Assembly: GCA_031261715.1 (NCBI GenBank) | Contig: JAISJB010000001.1 | Span: 1 to 64,000, forward strand | Origin: Endomicrobium sp. | GTDB taxonomy: Bacteria; Elusimicrobiota; Endomicrobiia; Endomicrobiales; Endomicrobiaceae | Length of the DNA stretch: 64,000 bases | Reading direction: 5' to 3' | Part shown: positions 20,340-29,899 of the stretch, piece after piece | Layout: every line of letters begins with the position of its first letter | Numbering within the stretch: position 1 is the stretch's first letter | Notes under the pieces: generated by a model | Seen by the model: the letters and a program-made list of their open reading frames with translations, nothing else | The model's database searches: none | Told to the model about the DNA's origin: nothing | Translations under genes and position numbers: made by a program

Positions 20340-21545
20340 GTGTTACCAAAAGGTTTCAAAGTAGGTGGTATGCATGTTGGCATTTCTAATAAAAAAGCTA
20401 GTAAACTTGATTTGTCTCTTTTTATTTCTGAATGCCCTGCTAGTGTTGCCGGTGTATTTACAAGGAATATAGTTAAAGCAGCTCCAATTATTGTCAGCAT
20501 AAAACGATTACAACATATTAAAAAATGTTATGGTATTGTAGCAAATTCTGGATGTGCTAATGCATGTACAGGTATAAGAGGAATTAAAACCGCTGAATAT
20601 ATTTGTGCTGTTGTGGAGAATTCTTTAAAATTAAAAAGTGAGACTATCTTATGTGCTTCAACTGGTATTATAGGGAAACAAATCACACTTAATAAAAAAA
20701 TATTTGAAAAGAATATTAGTGATATTGTTAATAACGGTCTTGGTAGGTCAGCAAAGAATGAAGAAAATGCTGTTTTTGGGATAATGACGACAGATACTTT
20801 TATAAAAAAAATTAGTAAAAGTATTGTTATTGACAATAGAAAAGTTGTAATATGGGGATGTGTTAAAGGCTCAGGCATGATACATCCTGATTTGATAGGG
20901 TTTCATGCAACAATGCTTTCATTTATACTAACTGATCTGAATATAAATAATACAACTTTACAAACAATATTAAACGAGTCCATAGATAGCTCTTTTAACA
21001 ACATATCAATTGACGGAGACACATCTACAAATGATTCTATTATAGTCTTAGCGAATGGAAAAAGCAATGTAACATTATCATCACAAATAGATATTAAGAA
21101 TTTTATAGATGCTTTTAATGAAGTAACTATAGAGTTAGCTAAGTTAATTGTTAAAGATGGAGAAGGTGCAACTAAATTTGTTGAACTTGAAGTTAAGAAT
21201 ACTAAGACTAAAAATGATGCAAAGAAAATTGCATCAACTGTGGCTACATCTCCACTGTTTAAAACTGCTCTTTTTGGGTCTGATTTAAATTGGGGAAGAA
21301 TTATAGCAGCAATTGGAAGATCTGGTGTTAATTTTAATATAAATAAAATAGATATATATGTTGCTGATCTTCAAATATTAAAAAATGGAAAAGTAGTAAA
21401 ATTTTCTAATAATACTGCTAAAACACTATTACTTAAAAAAGAAATTAAATTTATAATTGATTTCAAAGAAGGCTCAGCAAGCATCAAATATTATACATGT
21501 GATTTCTCATATAATTATGTGAAAATTAATAGTGAATATAACTAG
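20340..21545 (+). CDS. argJ: Bifunctional ornithine acetyltransferase/N-acetylglutamate synthase
   Basis: Recycles the acetyl group from N-acetylornithine to glutamate; many family members also use acetyl-CoA. It starts at GTG 20340 after GGAGGA with good spacing. 401 aa; the self-cleavage site lies in KGSGMIHPDLIGFHATMLSF, with the nucleophilic T191 becoming the N-terminus of the beta chain. The C-terminal GSDLNWGRIIAAIGRSG motif is intact. The HAT context replaces the usual MAT. It makes a linear acetylated pathway cyclic, which fits a small gene set. Confidence 0.95.
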   Translation: MLPKGFKVGGMHVGISNKKASKLDLSLFISECPASVAGVFTRNIVKAAPIIVSIKRLQHIKKCYGIVANSGCANACTGIRGIKTAEYICAVVENSLKLKSETILCASTGIIGKQITLNKKIFEKNISDIVNNGLGRSAKNEENAVFGIMTTDTFIKKISKSIVIDNRKVVIWGCVKGSGMIHPDLIGFHATMLSFILTDLNINNTTLQTILNESIDSSFNNISIDGDTSTNDSIIVLANGKSNVTLSSQIDIKNFIDAFNEVTIELAKLIVKDGEGATKFVELEVKNTKTKNDAKKIASTVATSPLFKTALFGSDLNWGRIIAAIGRSGVNFNINKIDIYVADLQILKNGKVVKFSNNTAKTLLLKKEIKFIIDFKEGSASIKYYTCDFSYNYVKINSEYN

Positions 21546-21560
21546 GAAGTACATTTTTTT

Positions 21561-22166
21561 ATGATAATTTCTTCTAAAAATATATTTGTATATAAAACAA
21601 CAGCTAACATAATACTTAATGGAGGTATAGCTATAATTCCAACAGATACAGTATATGGTTTTGCTGTTAATGCATTTAATTTAAAATCACAAAAACAAGT
21701 ATATATAATAAAAAAGCGACACTATGGCAAGCCACTGATACTAATGACGTATAATATTCGTATGGCAGAAATCTTTGTTAATATTTCTGCTACAGCACTT
21801 AAACTAGCAACAAAGTTTTGGCCTGGACAACTAACATTGATCTTGCCAACAACCAAATTAGGAAAGATCTTATCTGGTGGTAGAGATAATTTAGGATTAC
21901 GTATTCCAAATAATAGTTTTATATTAACTTTATTAAAAGAAATAAAAGTACCTATTTTTACAACATCTGTAAACATTTCAAATGAACAAAGTGCAAAATG
22001 TATATCTGAAGTATTAAAATTCAGAAAGTACGTTGATGTTATCATTGATGGTGGAAAGTGCAAATTTTCTAATGAATCTACTATTATAGATGCAGTGCAT
22101 TTTCCATACATTATAGTACGCAAAGGTTGTTTACCTGTTACTAATATATTAAATTGTATATCATAG
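21561..22166 (+). CDS. tsaC: Threonylcarbamoyl-AMP synthase (YrdC/Sua5 domain)
   Basis: Makes threonylcarbamoyl-AMP for t6A37 modification of ANN-decoding tRNAs. 201 aa with the YrdC pattern IIPTDTVYGFAVNA, KKRHYGKPLIL and LGLRIPNN, and no C-terminal Sua5 domain. Its partner TsaD is at 39003-40043. It lies upstream of glyA, an order also seen in Firmicutes (ywlC...glyA). Confidence 0.92.
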   Translation: MIISSKNIFVYKTTANIILNGGIAIIPTDTVYGFAVNAFNLKSQKQVYIIKKRHYGKPLILMTYNIRMAEIFVNISATALKLATKFWPGQLTLILPTTKLGKILSGGRDNLGLRIPNNSFILTLLKEIKVPIFTTSVNISNEQSAKCISEVLKFRKYVDVIIDGGKCKFSNESTIIDAVHFPYIIVRKGCLPVTNILNCIS

Positions 22167-22183
22167 AGGAGATTAAATAAATA

Positions 22184-23434
22184 ATGAACAATTTAAAAAA
22201 AACTGATTATAAAGTTTATAATGCTTTAGTAAATGAACTACAAAGACAGAGAAATACTATAGAGCTTATTGCTTCTGAAAATATAGCATCTCAAGCAATT
22301 ATGGAAGCCCAGGGTTCATGTTTAACAAATAAGTACGCTGAGGGATATCCTGGTCATAGATATTATGGAGGTTGTGAATTTGTTGATGTTATAGAAAATA
22401 TAGCTATTGAAAGAGCTAAAAAACTTTTTAAAGCTGATTATGCTAATGTACAACCTCATTCTGGAGCTCAAGCTAATTTTGCTGTGCAACTAGCTCTTTT
22501 ACATCCAGGAGATATTGTTATGGGTCTTAATTTATCACATGGCGGCCACTTAACACACGGAAGTCCTTACAATGTTTCTGGTAAATGGTTTAAGATTATA
22601 CCTTATGGTGTAGATATGAAAACAGGTTTAATAGATTACGATAATCTTGAAGCGCTTGCTTTAAAACATAAACCAAAAATGATAATTAGTGGAGGTAGCG
22701 CTTATTCAAGAATATGGCAATGGGATAAAATTAATGCAATTGCAAAAAAAGTTGGAGCATATCATATAGCAGATATTGCACATTATGCAGGTTTAATTGC
22801 AACTAATTTATACCCTTCGCCAATAAACTATGCTGATGTTGTAACAACAACAACACATAAAACTTTACGTGGACCTCGTGGTGGACTCATATTAACTAAT
22901 ATTAAAGAACTTGCAAAACGTATTAACTCTGCTGTCTTTCCTGGGGAACAAGGTGGCCCTTTAATGCATGTAATAGCAGCAAAAAGTGTAGCTTTAGGTG
23001 AAGCTATGCAAAATGAATTTAAGATTTATCAGGAACAAGTACTATCAAATTCAAAAACTCTAGCAAAAATAATTGCATCTGAAGGTTTAACAATAGTATC
23101 TGGTGGTACAGATTCACATATGTTTCTAGTCGATTTGAGATCTATTAATGTTAAAGGAAAAGAAGCACAAGATTGTTTAGAACATGCAGGTATCACACTT
23201 AATAAAAACACTATACCTTATGATCCAGAAAAAGCATCCATAACATCAGGTATTAGAATTGGTTCTGCTGCAGTAACAACGCGAGGAATGAAAACATTAG
23301 AAATGATACAAATTTCAAAAGCTATAGTAAATGTATTAAAAAATATTAACAATGTAAATATCATTCAAAAAGTAAGACAAGAAATGTTAACTTTGTGTGT
23401 CAAGTTTCCTTTATATGAGCATTTAATTTATTAA
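22184..23434 (+). CDS. glyA: Serine hydroxymethyltransferase
   Basis: PLP enzyme interconverting serine and glycine while charging tetrahydrofolate with a one-carbon unit. 416 aa, with [25 protein letters not shown] and the PLP lysine K226 in [21 protein letters not shown] ribosome-binding site precedes the ATG. The one-carbon product serves thyX and fmt in this window. The 3' end lies in a hairpin shared with ybaB. Confidence 0.98.
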   Translation: MNNLKKTDYKVYNALVNELQRQRNTIELIASENIASQAIMEAQGSCLTNKYAEGYPGHRYYGGCEFVDVIENIAIERAKKLFKADYANVQPHSGAQANFAVQLALLHPGDIVMGLNLSHGGHLTHGSPYNVSGKWFKIIPYGVDMKTGLIDYDNLEALALKHKPKMIISGGSAYSRIWQWDKINAIAKKVGAYHIADIAHYAGLIATNLYPSPINYADVVTTTTHKTLRGPRGGLILTNIKELAKRINSAVFPGEQGGPLMHVIAAKSVALGEAMQNEFKIYQEQVLSNSKTLAKIIASEGLTIVSGGTDSHMFLVDLRSINVKGKEAQDCLEHAGITLNKNTIPYDPEKASITSGIRIGSAAVTTRGMKTLEMIQISKAIVNVLKNINNVNIIQKVRQEMLTLCVKFPLYEHLIY

Positions 23435-23444
23435 ATGCTCATAT
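23413..23444. terminator. Hairpin shared by the converging 3' ends of glyA and ybaB
   Basis: Perfect 14-bp inverted repeat ATATGAGCATTTAA/TTAAATGCTCATAT with a 4-nt loop. It covers the last codons and stop of glyA and the stop of ybaB on the other strand. It has a weak GC core and no following T-run on either side, so it may be a 3'-end stabiliser or Rho-assisted end rather than a classic terminator. Confidence 0.65.
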
Positions 23445-23732
23445 TGGTAACTTCATTGATCCAGTTAGTTTTTTTGCTTCTTCTGTCATAATTGTTTGTG
23501 ATTTATTATGAGCTTCGCAAAAAGCTTCTAATATATATTTTTCTATCTTAGTTTTTGTTTGTGTAAGTAGATTTTCTGGTATAACCAAACTTAAAAATTC
23601 GTTTTTTCCATTTACTTGTATTTGTATCCCTTTATGCTCAATAGTTATAATATTTGCTCTTAACTTTTTATCTATTTCATTTATCTTACTTCTCATTGAA
23701 AGAGCTTCTTTAGCCATTTTAAATAATTCCAT
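23439..23732 (-). CDS. ybaB: YbaB/EbfC-family nucleoid-associated protein
   Basis: Small DNA-binding dimer thought to coat the nucleoid. 97 aa: an N-terminal amphipathic helix (MELFKMAKEALSMRSKINEIDKKL), a short sheet region and a C-terminal acidic helix, matching YbaB in size and layout; sequence identity by eye is modest. Ribosome-binding site AAAGAGGA. It starts one base after the birA stop and is not next to dnaX/recR, where the gene usually lies. Confidence 0.68.
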   Translation of the reverse strand: MELFKMAKEALSMRSKINEIDKKLRANIITIEHKGIQIQVNGKNEFLSLVIPENLLTQTKTKIEKYILEAFCEAHNKSQTIMTEEAKKLTGSMKLPI

Positions 23733-23733
23733 T

Positions 23734-24333
23734 TTATCCTCTTTCTTTATTTATTTTTTGTGTATATAATTCTGTAAAATTTGTAATAAAATTTACAATA
23801 AACTTTCTTACGTTAATTTCTTTTTTTAAAATTGTTTTTAACGCTATTGAGGTTGCTATTAAATCTTCTGGTATATGGTTATTTAAATTGATACCTACAC
23901 CTGCAACTAACCATTTTATTCTATTATGTTTATTAGTAGACATTTCTATCATACTGCCTGCAATTTTCTTGCCATATACAATGACATCATTAGGCCATTT
24001 CAGTTCACAATTTATATAATACTTTTGTTCAATAACATTTTTAATGGAATGACTTAATAAAAGCAATAAGTCTTTGACATCATCAGGCTTGATATTAGGT
24101 TTTAATAACATAGAAAACCATGCACCACCAATATTTGAACTCCATATATTGCCACTACGACCATAACCACCTGTTTGTTTCTCAGCAACAACAACTAAGC
24201 CTTCGTCATAACCTCTTTCAGCTAACTCTTTAAGAACAATTTGAGTTGATATTACTTCTTTATAGTATTGTATAGTTTTAAATATTCCAATATTACATGT
24301 TTTTGTTATAATATTATTGTTATTATTATTCAT
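23734..24333 (-). CDS. birA: Biotin--[acetyl-CoA-carboxylase] ligase, catalytic domain only
   Basis: Attaches biotin to the carboxyl carrier protein of acetyl-CoA carboxylase. 199 aa with the biotinyl-AMP loop GGYGRSGNIWSS, LKWPNDVIVYGKKIAGSMIE and VAGVGINLNN. There is no N-terminal helix-turn-helix, so it cannot act as the biotin repressor; a run of Asn opens the protein instead. It follows nadC by 4 nt in a nadC-birA-ybaB operon. Its substrate partner in this window is the AccD-containing carboxylase. Confidence 0.93.
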   Translation of the reverse strand: MNNNNNNIITKTCNIGIFKTIQYYKEVISTQIVLKELAERGYDEGLVVVAEKQTGGYGRSGNIWSSNIGGAWFSMLLKPNIKPDDVKDLLLLLSHSIKNVIEQKYYINCELKWPNDVIVYGKKIAGSMIEMSTNKHNRIKWLVAGVGINLNNHIPEDLIATSIALKTILKKEINVRKFIVNFITNFTELYTQKINKERG

Positions 24334-24337
24334 TGTA

Positions 24338-25165
24338 TTAAATTATTTCAAGAGTAAAATCCATTATACAAGATGGTTGAGTAATCATGCCGATAGAAAC
24401 TCTATCCACATCTAGGTGTGCCATTTTTTTTGCTGTTTCTAAGTTTATTCCGCCAGAAATTTCTATTTCTGGCTTATAAGTTGTTGTAGAATTTGTCCTT
24501 ATTATATTAATCATTGTTTTCATTTGCTCTTGAGTCATATTATCAAGCATGATAATATCAGCTCTTGAATATAATGATTGCATGACTTGTTGATAGTTTT
24601 CACATTCAATTTCTATAAGCACATTTTTGTATTTTAATCTAAATTCATTAATTCTAGTTTTTAAATCATCTATAAATTTTAAATGATTATCTTTGATAAG
24701 GATCATATCTGAAAGATTCATTCTATGATTGATCCCTCCTCCACATCTGACTGCATACTTAGCTAAATTTCTGTATCCAGGTATTATTTTTCTAGTATCA
24801 TATATTTTCATTTTCTTGTTATGTACAATGTTAACAAATGTATTTGTTAAGGTTGCAATTCCAGACATATATTGTAGAATGTTTAATGCTATTCGTTCTA
24901 CAGACAAAATCATAGATGAGCCTATTATCTTTAGAATTGTAGTACCTTTGTTTATTTTAGAACATTCATGACTGTATAACTCAAACCTGCAATTTTTATC
25001 TACCATTGTAAATATTTCTATAAAATTATTAATACCACACAGAATTCCAGATGTGTTAGAAATTAAAACTGCTTTAATGGTCAAATCTTGAGATAAAAAT
25101 TCCTTAGTTGTAATATCATTAAAAACTTTATCTTCATCTAAAGCTAATTTAATAAGATCAAACAT
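24338..25165 (-). CDS. nadC: Nicotinate-nucleotide pyrophosphorylase (carboxylating)
   Basis: Converts quinolinate and PRPP to nicotinate mononucleotide in NAD synthesis. 275 aa with the family block YDTRKIIPGYRNLAKYAV, GGGINHRMNLSDMILIKDNH, EIEC and EISGGI. First gene of the minus-strand nadC-birA-ybaB operon. nadA and nadB are not in the window. Confidence 0.96.
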   Translation of the reverse strand: MFDLIKLALDEDKVFNDITTKEFLSQDLTIKAVLISNTSGILCGINNFIEIFTMVDKNCRFELYSHECSKINKGTTILKIIGSSMILSVERIALNILQYMSGIATLTNTFVNIVHNKKMKIYDTRKIIPGYRNLAKYAVRCGGGINHRMNLSDMILIKDNHLKFIDDLKTRINEFRLKYKNVLIEIECENYQQVMQSLYSRADIIMLDNMTQEQMKTMINIIRTNSTTTYKPEIEISGGINLETAKKMAHLDVDRVSIGMITQPSCIMDFTLEII

Positions 25166-25182
25166 AATAATTTATATATTAT

Positions 25183-25211
25183 ATAATATCAAATAGTTTA
25201 TTTTAATTCAA
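25183..25211 (-). promoter_or_regulatory. Promoter of nadC-birA-ybaB
   Basis: Read on the minus strand: TTGAAT (25211-25206), 17-nt spacer, TATTAT (25188-25183), with TGA immediately before the -10, i.e. an extended -10. It lies 18 nt before the nadC start and is back-to-back with the promoter of the DJ-1 family gene. Confidence 0.6.
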
Positions 25212-25223
25212 AAGTAGGTATTA

Positions 25224-25253
25224 TTGTTTACTTAACATAACATTTGATACAAT
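25224..25253 (+). promoter_or_regulatory. Promoter of the DJ-1 family gene
   Basis: TTGTTT (25224-25229), 18-nt spacer, TACAAT (25248-25253) with an extended -10 TGA just before it. About 35 nt upstream of the chosen start codon. Confidence 0.55.
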
Positions 25254-25288
25254 TATGTTTAAGTTTTGAATGTATAGGAAAATATAAA

Positions 25289-25807
25289 ATGAATAATTAT
25301 AAAGTTGTTTTTATCACAGCACCTGAAAGTTTTAGAGACGAAGAATATTATATACCTAAAAAAATTCTTGAAAAAAATACTATATCAGTTACTACTGCAA
25401 GTACGCGACTAGGCACAATTAATGGCAAATTTGGATTTAAAGCATTAAGTACACTCTTAATACAAGATGTTTCAGTAAGTAATTTTGATGCAATAATTTA
25501 CATTGGTGGAACTGGAGCAGATATATTTTTTAATAATATTTACGCATTACAACTAGCTAAAGATTTTGTTAATTGTTCAAAAATTACAGCAGCTATTTGT
25601 ATTGCAAGCGTTACATTAGCAAATTCAGGTGTTCTAAAACACAAAAAAGCTACTGCTTTTATAGATGCTAAAGATATCTTAATAAACCATAATGCTATAT
25701 ATACTGGTAAGGATGTAGAAATTGATTCAAACATTATTACTGCTAATGGCCCTGATGCTGCAAAATTATTTGGTGAAACAATTGTTAAATATCTTACAAA
25801 AAAATAA
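25289..25807 (+). CDS. DJ-1/PfpI family protein (ThiJ-like)
   Basis: 172 aa from ATG 25289, which follows TAGGAA; an in-frame ATG at 25244 lies inside the promoter and is unlikely. The flavodoxin-like fold shows the family nucleophile elbow AAICIASVTLANSG (C104) and an early Glu in TAPESFRDEEY (E13), as in DJ-1 relatives. Members act as glyoxalase/deglycase, chaperone or oxidative-stress proteins; which applies here cannot be told. A tRNA-Arg gene follows after 12 nt, probably co-transcribed. Confidence 0.8.
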   Translation: MNNYKVVFITAPESFRDEEYYIPKKILEKNTISVTTASTRLGTINGKFGFKALSTLLIQDVSVSNFDAIIYIGGTGADIFFNNIYALQLAKDFVNCSKITAAICIASVTLANSGVLKHKKATAFIDAKDILINHNAIYTGKDVEIDSNIITANGPDAAKLFGETIVKYLTKK

Positions 25808-25819
25808 AATGATGTATGT

Positions 25820-25894
25820 GCCCTGATAGCTTAATTTGGATAGAGCAAATCCGTCCTAAGGATAAGGTTGGAGGTTCAAGCCCTCTTCAGGGCG
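25820..25894 (+). tRNA. tRNA-Arg (anticodon CCU)
   Basis: Cloverleaf: acceptor GCCCTGA/TCAGGGC perfect, anticodon loop GTCCTAA (CCU, reads AGG), T stem GGAGG/CCTCT with one G-U, discriminator G. The first pair of the anticodon stem (A-A) is mismatched. No encoded CCA. Confidence 0.92.
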
Positions 25895-25904
25895 AGGAAT
25901 AAAT

Positions 25905-26393
25905 TTACGTTAGTTTATGTATGTTTAAGTCTGTAATTTGTAAAAATGAAAATTTTATTCCAGCTTGTACAAATAATTTTTTATACTCGTTATCTTTATA
26001 TACTGTTCCTAAGATTATTTCTTTTATTTGTGTATTTACTATCATTTTTGCACATAAAATACAGGGGGAGTGAGTACAATACATAGTAGCACCTGAAATA
26101 TTAATGCCATGATATCCACCCTGAAGGATTGCATTTTGTTCTGCATGAATAGCTCTACATATTTCATGTTTTTCACCAGAACTAATTTTTAAAGTATTTC
26201 TTAAACATCCCAAACGAATGCAATCACATATACCAATAGCAGCTCCATTGTAGCCAGTTGTTAATATATGTTTATTCTTTACTATAACAGCACCTATATG
26301 GTGGCGTATACATGTTGATCTTTCAGCAACTAGCCAGGCAAGTTTCATAAAATATTCGTCCCAAGATGGACGATGGTAATAAGATATGGTCAT
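25905..26393 (-). CDS. comEB: Deoxycytidylate (dCMP) deaminase, ComEB type
   Basis: Zinc enzyme converting dCMP to dUMP, the substrate for thymidylate synthase (thyX at 41603). 162 aa with HAEQNAIL (H83, E85) and PCILC (C111, C114), plus the N-terminal additional zinc/allosteric Cys-rich stretch CDCIRLGC characteristic of dCMP rather than cytidine deaminases. Confidence 0.93.
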   Translation of the reverse strand: MTISYYHRPSWDEYFMKLAWLVAERSTCIRHHIGAVIVKNKHILTTGYNGAAIGICDCIRLGCLRNTLKISSGEKHEICRAIHAEQNAILQGGYHGINISGATMYCTHSPCILCAKMIVNTQIKEIILGTVYKDNEYKKLFVQAGIKFSFLQITDLNIHKLT

Positions 26394-26432
26394 GAAAACT
26401 TTAAACTCCTTATTTAAATAATATTATACTTA

Positions 26433-26461
26433 TTGAGTTATCATATAGTTTTTGATACAAT
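26433..26461 (+). promoter_or_regulatory. Promoter of bamA-lpx operon
   Basis: TTGAGT (26433-26438), 17-nt spacer, TACAAT (26456-26461) preceded by TGA, an extended -10. It lies in the divergent gap between the dCMP deaminase gene and bamA, with about 65 nt of leader before the bamA start. Confidence 0.68.
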
Positions 26462-26527
26462 TGACGACATTGGTTTACAAAACAAAATTCATGTTTGGGA
26501 ATAATAAGTTTTATAGGAGTAATAAAT

Positions 26528-28837
26528 ATGAAGCTAAAGGCAATACTATTACTATTCATAATATCATTTTGTTCTCTTTATAGCTATTCTGATGAAACAA
26601 AAAGTATACATACACTAAAAGAAAATAAACAAATCATTTCTAAAATTTATATAAAAGGTTTAAAAAATAAAAATTTGATTCATCATATTGTAGCCGTTCT
26701 TAGGAGTAAAGAAAACGATTGTTACTCTGTAGATACAATTAGGAAAGATATTAATTCTATTATACATTTAGGCCATTTTGATAATGTTAATTTTGATTAT
26801 AATAATAATGGAGAACTTATTTTAACTGTTAGTGAAAAACCATGTATAGAACAAATTACCTTTAATGGAAATACAGCATTTTCTATAAAGAAGCTTAATA
26901 AAGCTATCAATTTAAAACAATACCATTATTATACTAAGGAAATGATTGACAAAGCAAAACAACACTTGCTTAAATTATATATTAATGCAGGATATCATAA
27001 TTGTACAATAGATTATCAAATTATTATCAATGAAGTTACAAATAAAACTACTGTAATATTTAACATAACAGAAAATAATAAAATAATTGTTAAAGATATT
27101 GAAATAACAGGTTTACTATTACTTAATAAGCAAACTATTATGAAACAACTCAAAACAAAACTTGGTTCTCATTTTAATAACAAAATCTATATTAAAGATT
27201 TAGAAAGGATTAATGATTTTTGTAAACAGCATGGATTTATAGATTATAAATTAATTGAATCTAATCTTGTTTACAACAATAAGAAAACAGAAGTCTTAAT
27301 CAGGTTAAATATCAATGAAGGGCCACACTACAAAATAGGCAATGTATCTTTTTATGGAAATATTGCTTTAAATAATAAAACATTATATAAAACAAGTTCA
27401 CTGCATTACAATGATATTATGAATCAAAATAAAGTGGAAGATGTTATTCCTAAAAAAATTTATGAAATATATTGTGATAAAGGATATATCAATGCTACAA
27501 TTCAACCGTTGTTAGATAAGCAAATAAAACAAAAAATAGTTAATATAAATTATTTAATAACAGAAAACGAGATAGTTTATATTGGTAATGTTTATATATG
27601 TCAGAACAATGTCAACAAAGCTAAAATATTACGCAGAGCAATTATATTGAATTCAGGAGACATATTGATTAAGAAAAAACTTCAAAAAAGTATTTCCAAT
27701 CTATATAATTTAGGATTTATTAGTAATGTCAACTATACATTACTAAAAACAGATCTTCCAAATGTTTTTGACATTGTTTTTTCAATAGTTGAACATAAAC
27801 CAAGACAGATAAATGTTGTAGCAGGATATTCATTTATACAACGTATTATGTATGGTATAGATTTTCATCATATGAATATTTTGAATTTAGGGTATCATTT
27901 CTCATTATTAAACCTTTTTAGTCATCGAGGATATAATTATGATACCACTTGTGAAATACCATGGGTGCTAAATAGAAATATCAATTTGAGTATTAATTTA
28001 TTTAGAATAAGAACAAAGAGAAATCATTTAACTTTAGCTGTTCCAAATGGCTACATAGAGAATAAACATGGGTTTATTATTGGTGGAAGTTCACAATTAA
28101 GTGATTATATTAATACCTTCTTAGGATACAAATTTGAAAAGATTAAACCGTCTAGTATTAATGATAAAGATTTAGAAATAATTTCTAGTATTCAACACCA
28201 ATTACTAAACATATATGTGATTCCTATGAAAATAACAAGCATATTGACTCGCTTAGTTTATGACACCAGAGATTTTATTTATGATCCTTCAACTGGAAAA
28301 TTTATGTCATTCACAATACAATTAGCAAATGATCATCTTGGTGGGCATGTAAATTTTGTAAAGGAAATTTTACAATCTACATGGTATTATACTACATTCA
28401 AGAACTGTATAACTAGTCTTAACATAGAATGCGGAGCAATAAATGGATATGGACAGAACAGAGAATTTCCTTTATCTGAAAAGTTTCCTTTAGGAGGACT
28501 TCATAATGTTAAAGGGTATGGCTATGACTCTACTATTACTGGTAAATATAAATATATAATGAACATTGAGCATACATTTCCTATTGTATTACGAAATAAT
28601 ATAAATATTATACAAGGTATATTATTCTTTGATACTGGTGGTATATGGAATAAATTACAAGATATTCGTTTCACTATAGGAAATAACAAATATCAATTAC
28701 ATTCAAGTGTTGGCATTGGGCTTAAATTTACATCTATTTTATTTCCTATAAAAATATATTTAGCATATGGTTTAAATTCTGATAAATTTGCACAAAAACA
28801 ATACATATATTTTGATATTGGAAGGTTTAGATTTTAA
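26528..28837 (+). CDS. bamA: Outer-membrane protein assembly factor BamA (Omp85)
   Basis: Inserts beta-barrel proteins into the outer membrane. I choose ATG 26528 because AGGAG precedes it and it opens a clean signal peptide (MKLKAILLLFIISFCSLYSYS, cleavage about residue 21); an in-frame ATG at 26495 gives an N-terminal extension. 769 aa: about five POTRA repeats to residue 420, then a 16-strand barrel with an RGYNYD-like early strand and a GGLHNVKGYGYD segment in place of the usual xRG motif, ending in aromatic Phe (RFRF), the barrel sorting signal. First gene of the lipid A operon. Confidence 0.94.
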   Translation: MKLKAILLLFIISFCSLYSYSDETKSIHTLKENKQIISKIYIKGLKNKNLIHHIVAVLRSKENDCYSVDTIRKDINSIIHLGHFDNVNFDYNNNGELILTVSEKPCIEQITFNGNTAFSIKKLNKAINLKQYHYYTKEMIDKAKQHLLKLYINAGYHNCTIDYQIIINEVTNKTTVIFNITENNKIIVKDIEITGLLLLNKQTIMKQLKTKLGSHFNNKIYIKDLERINDFCKQHGFIDYKLIESNLVYNNKKTEVLIRLNINEGPHYKIGNVSFYGNIALNNKTLYKTSSLHYNDIMNQNKVEDVIPKKIYEIYCDKGYINATIQPLLDKQIKQKIVNINYLITENEIVYIGNVYICQNNVNKAKILRRAIILNSGDILIKKKLQKSISNLYNLGFISNVNYTLLKTDLPNVFDIVFSIVEHKPRQINVVAGYSFIQRIMYGIDFHHMNILNLGYHFSLLNLFSHRGYNYDTTCEIPWVLNRNINLSINLFRIRTKRNHLTLAVPNGYIENKHGFIIGGSSQLSDYINTFLGYKFEKIKPSSINDKDLEIISSIQHQLLNIYVIPMKITSILTRLVYDTRDFIYDPSTGKFMSFTIQLANDHLGGHVNFVKEILQSTWYYTTFKNCITSLNIECGAINGYGQNREFPLSEKFPLGGLHNVKGYGYDSTITGKYKYIMNIEHTFPIVLRNNINIIQGILFFDTGGIWNKLQDIRFTIGNNKYQLHSSVGIGLKFTSILFPIKIYLAYGLNSDKFAQKQYIYFDIGRFRF

Positions 28838-28858
28838 TTTCATTGGAGGAATAAATAT

Positions 28859-29899
28859 ATAAAATATAATATAAAGTTTACATCACTAGAATTAGCCAGA
28901 TTAGTGTCTGGAAAGCTTATAGGAAATAAATATATTATTTTAACTGGAGTAAATAGCTTACTAGAAGCCAATGAACATGATGTAGCATTTGTCTGTCATT
29001 ATAAATATATTGCTGATGCTGTTAAAAGTAAAGCAGGAGTTATTTTAGTTTCAACAAACATTGATTGCGAAAAACTAATAAATAAAAATATTATAAAAGT
29101 GAAACGAGCTGATTATGCATATAATATAATTCTTAATTTAATTTCAAAACACATGCTTAGTGAAAACATAGGTGTAGATAAATATGCTCATATAGCACCT
29201 AATGTTAAAATTGGACACAATGTATATATAGGTAAAAATGTAGTTATTGAAAATAAAACTGTTATTGGTAATAACGTAAAAATTTTTCCAAATGTTTATA
29301 TTGGCTATGATGTCAAAATAGGTAATAATTGTATTATTTATCCAAATGTAGTAATAAGATATAGTACTACAATAGGTAAGCGAGTGATTATTCAACCAGG
29401 TGCTGTTATAGGTGGGGATGGGTTTGGCTTTTTACGTATTAATAATAAATGGTGTAAAGTGTATCATATAGGAAAGGTTGATATTGGAGATGATGTAGAA
29501 ATAGGAGCAAATACAACTATTGACAGAGCAACTGTTGGAGTAACTAAAATAGGGAGTGGAACCAAGATTGATAATCTTGTTCAAGTAGCACATAATGTTC
29601 AAATAGGTAAAAATTGTGTTATAGTTGCACAAGTTGGTATAGCTGGATCTACAAAAGTAGGGAATAATGTGCAAATTGGAGGACAATCAGGAATTATAGG
29701 ACATATTCAAATAGGTAATAATGTTATGGTAGCAAGTCAATCAGGGATTACAAAAAATATTAAAGACGATAAACAAGTTGGTGGAAATCCAATGACTTCT
29801 ATTAATAGTAGTTTAAAAATAAAAGTTTTAATGAAAAAATTACCAAAAATATATAAAGATTTAAAAACTTTAAAAAAATTTTTGAAGATATCAAATTGA
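28859..29899 (+). CDS. lpxD: UDP-3-O-acylglucosamine N-acyltransferase, probable AUA start
   Basis: Third step of lipid A synthesis. Left-handed beta-helix of hexapeptide repeats with catalytic His in [10 protein letters not shown]. The first standard start codon is GTG 28904, but conserved LpxD N-terminal sequence ([15 protein letters not shown]) is readable upstream in frame, and the ribosome-binding site GGAGG (28845-28849) is 9 nt before an ATA codon at 28859. I therefore place the start there (347 aa), inferring ATG-to-ATA change or a genuine AUA start. The stop overlaps the lpxC start. Confidence 0.82.
   Translation: MKYNIKFTSLELARLVSGKLIGNKYIILTGVNSLLEANEHDVAFVCHYKYIADAVKSKAGVILVSTNIDCEKLINKNIIKVKRADYAYNIILNLISKHMLSENIGVDKYAHIAPNVKIGHNVYIGKNVVIENKTVIGNNVKIFPNVYIGYDVKIGNNCIIYPNVVIRYSTTIGKRVIIQPGAVIGGDGFGFLRINNKWCKVYHIGKVDIGDDVEIGANTTIDRATVGVTKIGSGTKIDNLVQVAHNVQIGKNCVIVAQVGIAGSTKVGNNVQIGGQSGIIGHIQIGNNVMVASQSGITKNIKDDKQVGGNPMTSINSSLKIKVLMKKLPKIYKDLKTLKKFLKISN

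Noticed and set aside
29144-29686. Antisense open frames inside lpxD
   Set aside because: They arise from the periodic hexapeptide-repeat codons of lpxD read backwards; no ribosome-binding site or recognisable product.
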